From NCBI RefSeq assembly GCF_001969855.1, contig NZ_MRBL01000014.1:26540-90539 (forward strand): a stretch of DNA of 64,000 nucleotides. The letters are read 5' to 3'. The DNA comes from Bacillus haynesii. GTDB lineage: Bacteria; Bacillota; Bacilli; Bacillales; Bacillaceae. Below are positions 25,783 to 37,914 of the stretch, one piece after another. Made by a program: the position numbers and the translations under genes. Under the pieces are notes generated by a model. It was not told where the DNA came from. It did no database searches and worked only from the letters and a program-made list of their open reading frames with translations. The stretch's first letter is position 1. Every line of letters starts with the position of its first letter.

Positions 25783-26598
25783 ATGAGTCATTTGTTGCGC
25801 AAGCCGCAGGCGAATGAGCTGTCACAAGGCGTGAAGCTTGTACACGAAGTGAAAAAATCGAATTCGGATCTCAGCTATGTCGAGTTTAAAGTCCTTGATC
25901 TTGCACCGGGATCCAGCTATGAAGAATCGCTGAGCAAACAAGAATGCTGCATCGTCGCGCTTACCGGAAAGATTACTGTAACCGATCACGAACAGACATT
26001 TGAAAATATCGGCACGAGAGAAAGGGTTTTCGAAAGAAAGCCGACCGACAGCGTATATGTGTCAAATGACCGCAAGTTCGGCATTACCGCGGTTACAGAG
26101 GCAAGAGTTGCCCTGTGCTATTCCCCTTCTGAGAACCAGCTGCCGACGAAGCTGATCAAAGCTGAAGACAACGGTATTGAGAACCGGGGGAAATTCAGCA
26201 ATAAACGAACCGTTCATAACATACTTCCGGATTCAGATCCTTCAGCGAACAGTCTTTTAGTCGTCGAAGTCTACACTGAAAGCGGAAACTGGTCCAGCTA
26301 TCCTCCGCACAAGCATGATCAAGACAACTTGCCTGAAGAGTCCTTTTTAGAAGAAACATACTACCATGAACTTGACCCGCAGCAAGGCTTTGTATTTCAG
26401 CGCGTATACACGGATGACCGTTCCATCGACGAGACGATGACTGTTGAAAATGGAAACGTTGTCATCGTGCCCGCCGGATATCATCCTGTCGGGGTGCCTG
26501 ACGGATACACATCTTATTATTTAAACGTGATGGCAGGGCCGACGCGTAAATGGAAGTTTCATAACGACCCTGACCATGAATGGATTTTGGAACGCTAA
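25783..26598 (+). CDS. iolB: 5-deoxy-glucuronate isomerase IolB
   Basis: A 271-residue bicupin. The C-terminal cupin carries the metal motif YPPHKHDQDNLPEESFLEETYYHE and VVIVPAGYHPV. It converts 5-deoxy-D-glucuronate to 2-deoxy-5-keto-D-gluconate. ATG 25783 follows aaaggagg. Lies 74 bp after iolA. Confidence 0.95.
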   Translation: MSHLLRKPQANELSQGVKLVHEVKKSNSDLSYVEFKVLDLAPGSSYEESLSKQECCIVALTGKITVTDHEQTFENIGTRERVFERKPTDSVYVSNDRKFGITAVTEARVALCYSPSENQLPTKLIKAEDNGIENRGKFSNKRTVHNILPDSDPSANSLLVVEVYTESGNWSSYPPHKHDQDNLPEESFLEETYYHELDPQQGFVFQRVYTDDRSIDETMTVENGNVVIVPAGYHPVGVPDGYTSYYLNVMAGPTRKWKFHNDPDHEWILER

Positions 26599-26625
26599 CA
26601 ATAAGGCAAGGAGAGGCTGTTGAAG

Positions 26626-27603
26626 ATGAAGTATACGTTTAATGAAGAGAAAGAATTTGACATTGTAGCGATCGGCCGCGCATGCATCGATTTAAACGCA
26701 GTCGAATACAACAGACCGATGGAGCAGACGATGACATTTTCAAAATATGTCGGCGGCTCCCCGGCTAATATTGCAATCGGCAGTTCCAAATTAGGATTAA
26801 AGACCGGCTTTATCGGCAAGATTCCGGATGACCAGCACGGCAGATTCATCGAAACCTATATGAGAAATACGGGTGTCGATACGTCACAAATGGCGGTCGA
26901 TAAAGACGGACATAAAGCGGGGCTTGCTTTTACAGAAATTTTAAGCCCTGAAGAATGCAGCATTTTAATGTACAGGGATGATGTTGCAGATCTTTACCTT
27001 GCCCCTTCTGAAGTGAACGAAGACTATATTGCAAAAGCGAAGATGCTTCTTGTGTCAGGTACGGCGCTGGCTAAAAGCCCTTCCCGCGAAGCGGTGCTGA
27101 AAGCCGTGCAGCTGGCGAAAAAGCATCAAGTGAAAGTGGTCTTTGAGCTTGACTATCGTCCATATACGTGGGCATCTGCAGAGGAAACGGCCGTTTACTA
27201 TACGCTCGTTGCCGAACAATCAGACATTGTCATCGGAACGCGTGATGAGTTTGATGTAATGGAAAATAAGAGCGGCGGCAGCAATGAAGAATCTGTTCAG
27301 CATTTGTTTGCACATTCTGCAGATCTTGTCGTTATCAAGCACGGTGTCGAAGGTTCATATGCATACAGCAAATCCGGGGACGTCTTCCGGGCGAAAGCAT
27401 ACAAAACGAAGGTCTTGAAAACGTTTGGAGCAGGCGATTCATACGCTTCCGCTTTCCTCTACGGACTCGTTACAGGCAAAGATATTGAAACCGCGCTGAA
27501 ATACGGAAGCGCTTCCGCATCAATTGTTGTTTCCAAGCACAGCTCATCTGAAGCAATGCCGACAGTCGCCGAGATTGAAGAGCTTATCGCGGCTCAGTCT
27601 TAA
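26626..27603 (+). CDS. iolC: 5-dehydro-2-deoxygluconokinase IolC
   Basis: A 325-residue PfkB-family kinase. It has GRACIDLNAVE near the N-terminus, YVGGSPANIAIGSSKLG and the C-terminal catalytic motif TFGAGDSYASAFLYG. It phosphorylates 2-deoxy-5-keto-gluconate, whose product is the IolR inducer. ATG 26626 agrees with B. subtilis; TTG 26620 has better spacing to aaggag and remains possible. Confidence 0.95.
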   Translation: MKYTFNEEKEFDIVAIGRACIDLNAVEYNRPMEQTMTFSKYVGGSPANIAIGSSKLGLKTGFIGKIPDDQHGRFIETYMRNTGVDTSQMAVDKDGHKAGLAFTEILSPEECSILMYRDDVADLYLAPSEVNEDYIAKAKMLLVSGTALAKSPSREAVLKAVQLAKKHQVKVVFELDYRPYTWASAEETAVYYTLVAEQSDIVIGTRDEFDVMENKSGGSNEESVQHLFAHSADLVVIKHGVEGSYAYSKSGDVFRAKAYKTKVLKTFGAGDSYASAFLYGLVTGKDIETALKYGSASASIVVSKHSSSEAMPTVAEIEELIAAQS

Positions 27604-27634
27604 ATGAAGAATATGAATAAAGGTGGGATCGTTT

Positions 27635-29548
27635 GTGGGCAAGAAAATACGTTTAACCACAGCACAAGCGTTAATTAAATTCTTAAATCAGCAGTACATC
27701 CATGTAGATGGTGAAGAAACACCGTTTGTCGAGGGGATCTTTACGATTTTCGGCCATGGGAACGTCGTTGGAATCGGCCAGGCGCTTGAACAGGATGCGG
27801 GTCATTTAAAGGTGTTTCAAGGCAAGAATGAGCAGGGAATGGCGCATGCAGCAATGGCTTACAGCAAGCAGATGCTGAGAAGGAAGATCTATGCCGTGTC
27901 GACATCAGTCGGACCGGGAGCAGCTAACCTTGTGGCCGCCGCTGGCACGGCGCTTGCGAACAACATCCCAGTCCTCTTGATTCCAGCCGATACATTTGCC
28001 ACGAGACAGCCTGATCCTGTTCTTCAGCAAGTAGAACAGGAATACAGTGCGGCGATTACGACGAACGATGCATTGAAGCCTGTTTCGAGGTATTGGGATC
28101 GCATTACGCGCCCTGAACAGTTGATGAGCAGTCTGATTCGCGCTTTTGAAGTGATGACAGATCCTGCAAAAGCTGGTCCTGCAACGGTTTGCATTTCTCA
28201 AGATGTTGAAGGCGAGGCCTATGATTTTGATGAAAGCTTTTTTGAGAAACGCGTTCACTATATTGACCGCAAAGAGCCGAGCGAGCGTGAACTGAAGGGA
28301 GCGGCAGAACTGATCAAGTCGAGCAAAAAACCGCTCATCTTGGTCGGCGGCGGAGCGAAATATTCCGGAGCGCGCGACGAACTGATCGCCATGTCTGAAG
28401 CCTACAATATTCCGCTGGTGGAAACCCAGGCCGGGAAATCCACAGTGGAAGCTGATTTTGCCAACAACTTGGGCGGAATGGGCATCACCGGTACGCTGGC
28501 GGCAAACAAAGCGGCTCGCGGGGCTGATCTGATCATCGGAATCGGCACGCGTTATACCGATTTTGCGACATCATCAAAAACCGCTTTTGACTTTGACAAC
28601 GCAAAATTTTTAAACATCAATGTCAGCAGAATGCAGGCTTATAAACTGGATGCTTTCCAAGTCGTTGCCGATGCAAAAGTAACGCTCGGCAAACTGCACG
28701 GCTTATTGGAAGGCTATAAGAGCGAGTTCGGTTCATCCATCAAGGAGCTGAAAGACGAATGGCTTGCTGAACGCGACCGCTTGAGCAAGGTAACATTTAA
28801 GCGCGAAAACTTCACTCCTGAAATTAAAGATCACTTTTCTCAAGAAATACTTAACGAATACGCGGATGTGCTGCAAACCGAACTGCCGCAAACAACGGCA
28901 TTGCTCGCCATCAATGAAACAGTTGATCCGGACAGCGTCGTCATTTGTTCAGCAGGCTCTTTGCCGGGGGATCTGCAGCGGTTGTGGCATTCAAACGAAC
29001 CGAATACGTACCACCTGGAATACGGATACTCCTGCATGGGATATGAAGTATCGGGAACGCTCGGCTTGAAATTGGCTCATCCTGATAGAGAAGTTTATTC
29101 ACTAGTCGGAGACGGAAGCTTCCTGATGCTCCACTCAGAGCTCATTACAGCAATCCAATATAATAAAAAAATTAACGTACTGCTCTTTGACAACTCGGGA
29201 TTCGGCTGTATCAACAACCTGCAAATGGACCACGGAAGCGGCAGCTACTACTGTGAATTCCGAACAGCAGACAATCAGATTCTCAACGTCGACTACGCGA
29301 AAGTGGCCGAAGGCTATGGAGCAAAAACCTACAAAGCGAACACGATTGAAGAATTAAAAGCGGCGCTTGAAGATGCCAAAAAACAAGATGTCTCAACATT
29401 GATCGAAATGAAGGTTTTGCCGAAAACGATGACGGACGGCTATGACAGCTGGTGGCACGTAGGTGTTGCAGAGGTTTCTGAACAGGAAAGCGTGCAAAAG
29501 GCGTATGAAGCAAAAGAAAAAATGCTGGAATCTGCAAAGCAGTATTAA
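27635..29548 (+). CDS. iolD: 3D-(3,5/4)-trihydroxycyclohexane-1,2-dione hydrolase IolD
   Basis: A 637-residue thiamine-diphosphate enzyme of the acetolactate synthase fold. It shows the N-terminal Glu region [14 protein letters not shown], a central Rossmann domain ([12 protein letters not shown]) and the ThDP-Mg motif [29 protein letters not shown]. It opens the cyclohexanedione ring to 5-deoxyglucuronate. GTG 27635 gives the family length; another in-frame GTG at 27623 is part of the ribosome site. Confidence 0.96.
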   Translation: MGKKIRLTTAQALIKFLNQQYIHVDGEETPFVEGIFTIFGHGNVVGIGQALEQDAGHLKVFQGKNEQGMAHAAMAYSKQMLRRKIYAVSTSVGPGAANLVAAAGTALANNIPVLLIPADTFATRQPDPVLQQVEQEYSAAITTNDALKPVSRYWDRITRPEQLMSSLIRAFEVMTDPAKAGPATVCISQDVEGEAYDFDESFFEKRVHYIDRKEPSERELKGAAELIKSSKKPLILVGGGAKYSGARDELIAMSEAYNIPLVETQAGKSTVEADFANNLGGMGITGTLAANKAARGADLIIGIGTRYTDFATSSKTAFDFDNAKFLNINVSRMQAYKLDAFQVVADAKVTLGKLHGLLEGYKSEFGSSIKELKDEWLAERDRLSKVTFKRENFTPEIKDHFSQEILNEYADVLQTELPQTTALLAINETVDPDSVVICSAGSLPGDLQRLWHSNEPNTYHLEYGYSCMGYEVSGTLGLKLAHPDREVYSLVGDGSFLMLHSELITAIQYNKKINVLLFDNSGFGCINNLQMDHGSGSYYCEFRTADNQILNVDYAKVAEGYGAKTYKANTIEELKAALEDAKKQDVSTLIEMKVLPKTMTDGYDSWWHVGVAEVSEQESVQKAYEAKEKMLESAKQY

Positions 29549-29561
29549 AGGAGGCACCAGG

Positions 29562-30464
29562 ATGGGCAAGACACAAATTCTATGGGGCATCGCCCCCATA
29601 GGATGGCGGAACGATGATATTCCGGAAATCGGCGCGGGAAACACACTTCAGCATTTGTTGAGCGACATTGTTGTTGCGGGCTTTCAAGGCACCGAAGTGG
29701 GCGGCTTTTTTCCGGAACCGGCCATTCTCAATAAAGAGCTCGAGCTGAGGAATCTAAGGATTGCCGGCAAGTGGTTCAGCAGCTATATCATTCGGGACGG
29801 GATTGAAGAAGCAGCCAAGGAATTTGCGGCTCACTGCCAGTACTTGAAAGACGTCCATGCCGATGTTGCGGTCGTATCAGAACAGACGTACAGTGTGCAG
29901 GGCTTGGATAAAAACGTGTTTAAAGAAAAGCCTTATTTCACCGATGAAGAATGGCAGCGGCTATTTGCAGGTTTAAATCACCTCGGGGAAATCGCCGGCC
30001 GGTACGGCCTGAAGCTTGTCTACCATCATCACCTCGGCACAGGCGTGCAGACAGAGGAAGAGGTGGACCGTCTCATGGCGGGAACTGACCCGGCACTCGT
30101 GCACCTTCTGTATGATACTGGGCATGCCTACATTTCAGATGGAAATTATATGAACATTTTAGAGAAGCATATGGACCGTATTGGACACGTTCATTTTAAA
30201 GACGCGCGCCTTAAGATCATGGAGAAATGCAAGCAGGAAGGAAAATCGTTTCAACAGGCGTTTTTGCAAGGGATGTTCACAGTTCCAGGCGACGGCTGCA
30301 TCGATTTTAAAGAAGTCTATCAAACGCTTCTAAAGCACGGCTATTCCGGCTGGATCGTAGTGGAAGCCGAGCAGGATCCCGATGTTGCCAACCCGCTTGA
30401 ATACGCATTGATCGCCAGAAAGTACATCGATCGACACTTGTTAAATGTCCCGGCAACCAATTAA
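29562..30464 (+). CDS. iolE: Inosose dehydratase IolE
   Basis: A 300-residue xylose-isomerase-like TIM barrel. Metal-binding motifs include [47 protein letters not shown] and VVEAEQDP. It dehydrates scyllo-inosose to the trihydroxycyclohexanedione used by IolD. ATG 29562 follows aaggagg, 13 bp after iolD. Confidence 0.95.
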   Translation: MGKTQILWGIAPIGWRNDDIPEIGAGNTLQHLLSDIVVAGFQGTEVGGFFPEPAILNKELELRNLRIAGKWFSSYIIRDGIEEAAKEFAAHCQYLKDVHADVAVVSEQTYSVQGLDKNVFKEKPYFTDEEWQRLFAGLNHLGEIAGRYGLKLVYHHHLGTGVQTEEEVDRLMAGTDPALVHLLYDTGHAYISDGNYMNILEKHMDRIGHVHFKDARLKIMEKCKQEGKSFQQAFLQGMFTVPGDGCIDFKEVYQTLLKHGYSGWIVVEAEQDPDVANPLEYALIARKYIDRHLLNVPATN

Positions 30465-30476
30465 GGGGGCTCTAAA

Positions 30477-31781
30477 TTGAGCTATGGAAGTGCAGCAGTC
30501 TCACCATTCAATAAACGAACCGTCGCAGCAGCTTTGGCAAATTACATTGATGCAGGCTCCATTGTCGCAGGATCGGCAGGATTATCTTTATGGGTCAGTT
30601 ACCTGAAGCTTTCTGATACACAGATCGGATTGCTCGGCGCATTTAGCGCCAACGCCATCTCAGCCGCAATCGGAGCGCTGCTCGGAGGCTTTTTGGCTGA
30701 CAAGATTGGCCGAAAGGCTGTCTATACAAACAGTATGCTGGTGTATGCACTGGGGATTTGTTTAGTATTGTTCGGCACCAGCTTTCCCTTTTTGTTAAGC
30801 GGTTACATTATTATCGGTTTATCGGTAGGAGCTGATATTACGGCTTCCTGGACGATCATCGCAGAGAACGCACCTAAGAAAAACAGGGCGCGTCATTGCG
30901 GGGTTGCGCAAGTCGCATGGGCTGCGGGAGCGGTTGTGGTTCTGCTGCTGTCGGTCCTGCTTGGTGATTTAGGTTTATTGGGCAATAAAATCGTGTTTGG
31001 GCATTTGCTCGTTATCGCATTGATCACCTATGTTCTGCGGAAAAGGCTGCCGGAATCCGATGCCTGGCAGGATCAATCCGAATCGGCTCAAGCCGTCAGG
31101 AAGCCGAAGACGTCTTATCTCGATTTGCTTCAGCCTAAGTATTTGAAAAGCATCTTATTCTTAATGGGCGTGTACTTGGTTTGGAATCTGGCTGCAGGTG
31201 TCATGGGGTTTTTTATGCCTTACATTTATCAGCAGGTCGGCGATGTGTCAGCGACCATGGCAAACATTTTGCAGATGGGGCTGTTTATTTTCACCGGGCT
31301 TGGCGTCGCTTTTATTTTCATGCCGTTTGCAGACAAATACAGGAAGACAGTGTTTGGGATCTCCGCATTTGCGGCGGTGATCGGCTGGTCATTGTTTCTG
31401 CTTCCGGCAGAGGGCATGCCGATTCTCATCCTCTTTATCGTGATGATCGGCATAAACAATGGGGCCGGGCAACAGGCCAATTACCAATTATGGGCGAGTG
31501 AAATTTTCCCGACGGAATATCGCGCATCTGCACAAGGATTCATGTTCTTCCTCGTTCGTATCTCAATCGGGGCTTGGAGCCTTTTCGTTCCAATGATCAT
31601 CTCGAATTTTGGAATTGCATTTATGGCGGCCATTCTCCTTGGATGTGTAACGGCCAGCATGCTCATCGGGCTCTTTTTTGCACCGAATACATCCGGTAAG
31701 TCGCTTGAACAAATTCAGGAAGAGCTGTACGGGACTCCTCCGGCTCAAGCTGGGCAAGTAAAAACAAGAAAAATTATCTAA
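30477..31781 (+). CDS. iolF: Inositol transporter IolF (MFS)
   Basis: A 434-residue MFS sugar porter with 12 helices. Family motifs are GGFLADKIGRKA (loop 2-3), RARHCGVAQVAWAAG and PTEYRASAQGFMFFLVR. In B. subtilis IolF is the minor inositol transporter; the major one (IolT) is not in this window. The TTG start at 30477 follows aaggggg 6 bp upstream. Confidence 0.93.
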   Translation: MSYGSAAVSPFNKRTVAAALANYIDAGSIVAGSAGLSLWVSYLKLSDTQIGLLGAFSANAISAAIGALLGGFLADKIGRKAVYTNSMLVYALGICLVLFGTSFPFLLSGYIIIGLSVGADITASWTIIAENAPKKNRARHCGVAQVAWAAGAVVVLLLSVLLGDLGLLGNKIVFGHLLVIALITYVLRKRLPESDAWQDQSESAQAVRKPKTSYLDLLQPKYLKSILFLMGVYLVWNLAAGVMGFFMPYIYQQVGDVSATMANILQMGLFIFTGLGVAFIFMPFADKYRKTVFGISAFAAVIGWSLFLLPAEGMPILILFIVMIGINNGAGQQANYQLWASEIFPTEYRASAQGFMFFLVRISIGAWSLFVPMIISNFGIAFMAAILLGCVTASMLIGLFFAPNTSGKSLEQIQEELYGTPPAQAGQVKTRKII

Positions 31782-32840
<1,059 letters not shown>

Positions 32841-32863
32841 AAATTTCCCGAGGAGTGAAAAGT

Positions 32864-33730
32864 ATGAAATTAGCATTGGATCCATCGATGTATCGTGATG
32901 ATTTAACTTTGGAGGAAACGGTCTATAAAACGGCGGAGCTTGGCTACGAATATATCGAACTATCGCCGCGCGAAGATTTTTGTCCATTCTATAAATATCC
33001 GAAAGTCGATTCAGCTAAAATCAAACAATTAAAGCGGCTTTTAAGAGATACCGGTGTTAAGCTTTCATCGCTCCTTCCGCTTTACCACTGGGCAGGTCCT
33101 GATGAAGATCGCCGTCAGGCAGCTGTGCGCAATTGGAAAAGGGCGATCGAAATTGCGGTTGAGCTTGAAGTCGATTTGATGAACAGCGAATTCAGCGGTT
33201 CAAAATACGATCCTTTAACAAGTGAAGAAAAATTTATCAAATCTATGGATGAGCTGCTGCCAGTCTTTGAAAAAGAAGGCATTAAACTCAATCTTCAAGC
33301 CCATCCATACGATTTTATCGAAACACACAAAGGTGCGATGGATATGATCCGTGCGCTTGACAAGGATTGGATTAATCTTGTCTACTCGACTGCCCATACA
33401 TTCTTCTATGATGACGGCAAAGGCGATATCGAGACAATGTTTGACGAAGCGGGCGACCGCCTCACACATGTTTTATTTGCAGATACTTATAATCATAAAG
33501 CGGCTCATGGCCTTCGCTACATCGTCAATCCGCCTGACGCAAAAGTAACGGTTCACCAGCATTTGGACATTGGTCAAGGCGAGGTCGATTTTGATACGAT
33601 TTTCAGAAAGCTGAGAGAGATGAAGTTCGACGGAATTGCGACGAATGCCGTTTTTGCTTGGGTCGACGAAAGAGCTGATGAATCAAGCAGATTCATGCTT
33701 GAAAAATTGAAACAGGAACTATTAGGATAA
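32864..33730 (+). CDS. iolH: IolH, TIM-barrel protein of inositol catabolism
   Basis: A 288-residue sugar-phosphate isomerase / epimerase-like TIM barrel. Motifs include [34 protein letters not shown] and [15 protein letters not shown] 32864 follows gaggagtg. The biochemical step is not settled in the family; position in the operon supports a role in inositol isomer use. Confidence 0.9.
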   Translation: MKLALDPSMYRDDLTLEETVYKTAELGYEYIELSPREDFCPFYKYPKVDSAKIKQLKRLLRDTGVKLSSLLPLYHWAGPDEDRRQAAVRNWKRAIEIAVELEVDLMNSEFSGSKYDPLTSEEKFIKSMDELLPVFEKEGIKLNLQAHPYDFIETHKGAMDMIRALDKDWINLVYSTAHTFFYDDGKGDIETMFDEAGDRLTHVLFADTYNHKAAHGLRYIVNPPDAKVTVHQHLDIGQGEVDFDTIFRKLREMKFDGIATNAVFAWVDERADESSRFMLEKLKQELLG

Positions 33731-33795
33731 GCCCCTGAGTTCGGCGCCCTGCCGAACTCTCTCTTCACAAAGATATGAGAGAAGGAGAATCTAAT

Positions 33796-34632
33796 ATGAA
33801 GCTATGCTTTAATGAAGCAACAACATTGGAAAATTCAAACCTTACAAAGGATCTCGAATACTGTGAGAAGCATGGATACGATTATATCGAAATCCGGACG
33901 GTGGATAAGCTGCCTGAGTATTTAAAAGACCATTCTCTATCAGAATTGGCCGAGTATTTTCAAACACATCATATTAAGCCGCTGGCCTTGAATGCCCTTG
34001 TCTTTTTCAACAACCGCGATGAAAAAGGGCACCGTGAAATCATCGAAGAATTTAAAGGCATGATGGAAACGTGCAAAACGCTTGGTGTGAAATACGTGGT
34101 CGCGGTACCGCTTGTCACCGAACAAAAAATCTTAAAAGAAGATATTAAAGCAAGTTCCGTCGAAGTGCTGACAGAGCTGTCAGACATCGCGGAGCCGTAC
34201 GGCGTAAAGATCGCTGTCGAGTTTGTCGGTCACCCGGAGTGCACAGTCAACACGTTCAGCCAGGCCTATGATATCGTCATGACCGTGAACCGCGATAATG
34301 TCGGCCTTGTTTTTGACAGCTTCCACTTCCATGCAATGGGCTCAAGTCTTGAGGATTTGAAAAAGGCGGACGGTAAGAAAATCTTCATTTATCATATCGA
34401 TGATACGGAAGACTTTCCAATCGGCTTCTTAAGAGATGAAGACCGTGTTTGGCCGGGACAGGGGGCCATCGACTTGGATGCCCACTTATCAACTTTGAAA
34501 GACATCGGTTTTTCGGATGTCGTATCAGTTGAATTGTTCAGACCTGAATACTATAAGCTGAGCGCGGAAGAAACGATTCGAACGGCCAAAGAAACAACAG
34601 TTGAAGTTGTTTCAAAATACTTCAAGATTTAA
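33796..34632 (+). CDS. iolI: Inosose isomerase IolI
   Basis: A 278-residue xylose-isomerase-like TIM barrel, same length as B. subtilis IolI. Metal-binding acids lie in VEFVGHPECTVN, VFDSFHFHAMG, IYHIDDTED and VSVELFRPEYY. It interconverts inososes so that D-chiro-inositol can enter the pathway. ATG 33796 follows gaaggag; a longer frame upstream overlaps this site. Confidence 0.94.
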   Translation: MKLCFNEATTLENSNLTKDLEYCEKHGYDYIEIRTVDKLPEYLKDHSLSELAEYFQTHHIKPLALNALVFFNNRDEKGHREIIEEFKGMMETCKTLGVKYVVAVPLVTEQKILKEDIKASSVEVLTELSDIAEPYGVKIAVEFVGHPECTVNTFSQAYDIVMTVNRDNVGLVFDSFHFHAMGSSLEDLKKADGKKIFIYHIDDTEDFPIGFLRDEDRVWPGQGAIDLDAHLSTLKDIGFSDVVSVELFRPEYYKLSAEETIRTAKETTVEVVSKYFKI

Positions 34633-34653
34633 TACGGGATAGGAGGGGTGAAC

Positions 34654-35532
34654 GTGGCTTTCGTTTCCATGAAAGAACTTCTTCAAGAAGCAAAGGAACA
34701 TCATTATGCAATCGGTCAATTTAATATTAACGGCCTTCAATGGACAAAAGCGATTCTAGAGGCAGCGGAAGAAGAACGGTCACCTGTTATCGCAGCCGCC
34801 TCAGACCGGCTCATCGATTATTTGGGCGGATTTAAGACGGTTTCCGCAATGGTTGCGGCTTTGATTGAGGAAATGTCGATCTCCGTTCCCGTCGTGCTTC
34901 ACCTTGACCATGGCAAAAATCCGGAGCGCTGCAAGCAAGCGATAGACGCGGGTTTTAGCTCAGTCATGATCGACGGCTCGCATTCACCAATCGATGAAAA
35001 TATCGCCATGACAAAAGAGGTCGTGTCATATGCCAGGGCCCGCAATGTTTCGGTTGAAGCAGAGGTTGGCACCGTAGGGGGCATGGAAGACGGGCTCATC
35101 GGCGGGGTGCAGTATGCCGACATCGGTGAATGCGAACGGATTGTCAAAGAAACCGGTATCGATGCTTTGGCAGCCGCACTCGGCTCTGTTCATGGAAAAT
35201 ATCAAGGCGAGCCTAATTTGGGATTTAAGGAAATGGAAGAAATCTCACGGGTAACGGACATTCCGCTTGTTCTTCATGGAGCTTCGGGCATCCCGGCTGA
35301 TCAAATCGCAAGAACGATCCGTCTGGGCCATGCGAAAATCAACATTAATACCGAATGCATGGTGGCCTGGACTGAGAAAACGCGCAGCGCGTTTAAAGAC
35401 AATCCCGATTTATATGAACCCCGCGCCTATATGACGCCAGGGATCAGTGCAGTCAAAGAAACGGTCAAATATAAAATGAGGGAATTCGGGTCATCCGGAA
35501 AAGCGGTATGCACCCAAAAGATCGAAATATAA
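34654..35532 (+). CDS. iolJ: 6-phospho-5-dehydro-2-deoxy-D-gluconate aldolase IolJ
   Basis: A 292-residue class II aldolase related to FbaA/GatY. Zn ligands lie in LHLDHGKN and the HG of VLHGASG; AAALGSVHGKY and INTECM are conserved. It splits the IolC product into dihydroxyacetone phosphate and malonate semialdehyde, the IolA substrate. GTG 34654 follows aggaggggtgaac. It is the last iol gene; a strong terminator follows. Confidence 0.95.
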   Translation: MAFVSMKELLQEAKEHHYAIGQFNINGLQWTKAILEAAEEERSPVIAAASDRLIDYLGGFKTVSAMVAALIEEMSISVPVVLHLDHGKNPERCKQAIDAGFSSVMIDGSHSPIDENIAMTKEVVSYARARNVSVEAEVGTVGGMEDGLIGGVQYADIGECERIVKETGIDALAAALGSVHGKYQGEPNLGFKEMEEISRVTDIPLVLHGASGIPADQIARTIRLGHAKININTECMVAWTEKTRSAFKDNPDLYEPRAYMTPGISAVKETVKYKMREFGSSGKAVCTQKIEI

Positions 35533-35550
35533 GTTAAACTGATGTCACCT

Positions 35551-35580
35551 CACTCACTTATCGAAGTGAGTGTTTTTTTG
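35551..35580 (+). terminator. Terminator of the iol operon
   Basis: Perfect stem CACTCACTT / ATCG / AAGTGAGTG followed by seven T residues. Confidence 0.92.
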
Positions 35581-35740
35581 TTCACAGTATTTGTAAAGAT
35601 ATTCTAAAGGTTCAAAAGTATGATTGACTGTAATTGATATAATAGTTATAATTTCCCTCATAATCCATTTTGATCAGAAAAGACTTTATTTTCTGAAAAT
35701 AAATGACAGCAAGACAATAACAAAATCAGGTGAATGCTAT

Positions 35741-36679
35741 ATGCTGACAAACGTTTTGAAGTATCGGGTTCATATTTTATTTATCGTGTTATGTTTGATC
35801 GGCGGGACGACATGGGCTTTTCAAAAAGCCGGGTTGAGTGACAGCCTTCCATTTTGGTCCGCCGGCATGCGGTTTATGATCGCAAGCATTTTGATTGCGG
35901 CGTTTCTTTTGATACGGAGGCAGTTTGTTCTGTCAAAGGAACTGCTGGTGCTGTCGTTTTTGAACGGCATCATGTATTTTTCCGTTCCATTCGGATCTGT
36001 TTATTGGGCTTCTCTTTATTTGCCGAGCGGGTTGGTGTCTATATTAGCGGCAAGCATTTCAGTCTTTGCCTTGATGATCAACCGCCTCGTTAAGGGGACA
36101 CCGGCGACGAAATTGCAAAAATGGGGGATATGCCTTGCTTTGCTCGGTATTACAATCGTGTTTGGCAATCAGCTGTTGATCAAAGTCGATGTTATTGAAA
36201 TTGTCGCAATGATTGTGATTTTGTGTGCGATGTTTGGCTCGGCTTTTATTCAAATCAAAGTGCAGCAGAGAATACGTTCGCTTCCGATTTTAAGCTTTAA
36301 CTCCCTTTCGATGCTGAGCGGCGGAGCGGTTTTGCTCATCAGCAGCCTCATCTTTGAAAGCGGGACAAGAACGTTTTCCGGCGTGAGCCTTTATGCGCTG
36401 CTTTATTTAGCGGTTGTCGGCTCGATATTAGGTTTTTGGATCAACATTTATCTGCTTAAAAAATGGCACATCTCAAAAGCGACTTCCCACTTGTTTATCT
36501 CCCCTGTCATTGCGCTTTATATCGGATTTCTGTTTCTGGATGAAAAACTGAATGCGAACATTTATTTAGGAACGCTGTTTGTCATATTCGGTGTGATGTT
36601 CATCAACTTAAAAAAAGAAGAGAGGATCGCGAAAATTGACGAAACGAAACAAAAACTTGGCCATCATTTGTCAAAATAA
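35741..36679 (+). CDS. EamA-family (DMT) exporter
   Basis: A 312-residue membrane protein with ten helices in two EamA repeats (GGTTWAFQKAGLSD and the second half beginning near IVAMIVILCAMFGSAF). Such proteins export amino acids or metabolites. ATG 35741 follows caggtgaatgct; an in-frame ATG at 35624 would add an unlikely N-terminus. Its last 44 bases overlap the next gene, so it is coupled to the biosynthetic genes downstream. I infer that it exports their product and gives self-resistance. Confidence 0.82.
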   Translation: MLTNVLKYRVHILFIVLCLIGGTTWAFQKAGLSDSLPFWSAGMRFMIASILIAAFLLIRRQFVLSKELLVLSFLNGIMYFSVPFGSVYWASLYLPSGLVSILAASISVFALMINRLVKGTPATKLQKWGICLALLGITIVFGNQLLIKVDVIEIVAMIVILCAMFGSAFIQIKVQQRIRSLPILSFNSLSMLSGGAVLLISSLIFESGTRTFSGVSLYALLYLAVVGSILGFWINIYLLKKWHISKATSHLFISPVIALYIGFLFLDEKLNANIYLGTLFVIFGVMFINLKKEERIAKIDETKQKLGHHLSK

Positions 36680-37913
36680 GCACTTGCCATTTATTTTTGA
36701 AGAAGCTGAGCGTTTAGGATTGAGGGTCACGTTCTTTTACCATTCAGCCGAAGATTTCCCGGGCAATCTTCCGTCTGTGGAACGCTGTGTGCCGCTGCCG
36801 TTATTTGAAGATGAGGAAGCGGCGATGGCTATCATCAAACAGACATTTGTCGAATTTCCGTTTGCCGGCATTATGACACTGTTTGAGCCGGCATTGCCTT
36901 TCACGGCAAAAGCCGCTGAAGCTTTGAATCTGCCGGGGCTCCCTTTCACAACAATGGAAAACTGCCGCAATAAAAATAAAACCCGCAGCATCCTTCAGCA
37001 AAACGGCTTGAATACGCCGGTTTTCCACGAGTTCCATACGCTCGCTGACCTGGAAGACAGGAAACTCACTTATCCATTAGTCGTCAAGCCGGTCAACGGC
37101 TTCTCAAGCCAGGGCGTCGTCCGTGTTGATGATCGAAAGGAGCTTGAGGAGGCCATCCGGAAAGTCGAGGCCGTCAACCAGAGGGACCTCAATCGATTCG
37201 TGCAGGGCAAAACGGGCATCGTAGCCGAGCAATTTATCGATGGACCGGAATTTGCGATTGAAACGCTGTCGATTCAAGGAAACGTACATGTTCTTTCGAT
37301 TGGATACAAGGGGAACAGCAAAGGGCCGTTTTTTGAAGAAGGCGTCTATATTGCTCCGGCTCAATTGAAAGAAGAGACGTGCCTTGCGATTGTCAAGGAA
37401 GTGACGGGCGCCGTTTCAGCGCTGGGCATTCACCAGGGGCCGGCTCATACAGAGCTGAGGCTGGACAAGGATGGAACACCTTATGTTATCGAGGTGGGCG
37501 CCAGAATCGGCGGTTCAGGGGTTTCCCATTACATCGTCAAAGAGAGCACGGGCATCAACTTTATGCAGCTTGTCTTGCAAAATGCATTAAAGCCGCTGGA
37601 GAGCAGCGAGTTTAAAGACGAGATCCGGCCTGTAAGGACGGCCGGCAATTATATCATTCCTGTACAGGGCTCCGGCATTTTTGAAAAAATCGACGGCCTG
37701 GAAGAAGTCAAACAGAGGCCGGAGGTGAAGCGGGTGCTTCAATTTATCAGAAGAGGCGCCAAAATCCTCCCGTACCCGCACTTTTCCGGTTATCCAGGGT
37801 TTATATTAACAAGCCATCATTCTTATGAAGAATGTGCAGCTTTCTACCGGGAGCTGGATGATGAACTTCATATCATATATCAAAATAATCTGACGGGTAC
37901 AATAGGAGGTTAA
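36636..37913 (+). CDS. ATP-grasp ligase (BacD / L-amino acid ligase-like)
   Basis: A 425-residue ATP-grasp enzyme. An N-terminal Rossmann-like domain is followed by the ATP-grasp fold: Lys in YPLVVKPVNGFSSQGVVRV (K151), then VAEQFIDGPEFAIETLSI, and the Mg-binding end VIEVGARIGGSGVSHYIV (E286). This domain layout is that of BacD-type dipeptide ligases and carnosine synthase-like enzymes, which join two amino acids through an acyl phosphate. The TTG start at 36636 follows agagagga and overlaps the exporter gene. Substrates are not predictable by eye. Confidence 0.8.
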   Translation: MTKRNKNLAIICQNKHLPFIFEEAERLGLRVTFFYHSAEDFPGNLPSVERCVPLPLFEDEEAAMAIIKQTFVEFPFAGIMTLFEPALPFTAKAAEALNLPGLPFTTMENCRNKNKTRSILQQNGLNTPVFHEFHTLADLEDRKLTYPLVVKPVNGFSSQGVVRVDDRKELEEAIRKVEAVNQRDLNRFVQGKTGIVAEQFIDGPEFAIETLSIQGNVHVLSIGYKGNSKGPFFEEGVYIAPAQLKEETCLAIVKEVTGAVSALGIHQGPAHTELRLDKDGTPYVIEVGARIGGSGVSHYIVKESTGINFMQLVLQNALKPLESSEFKDEIRPVRTAGNYIIPVQGSGIFEKIDGLEEVKQRPEVKRVLQFIRRGAKILPYPHFSGYPGFILTSHHSYEECAAFYRELDDELHIIYQNNLTGTIGG

Positions 37914-37914
37914 G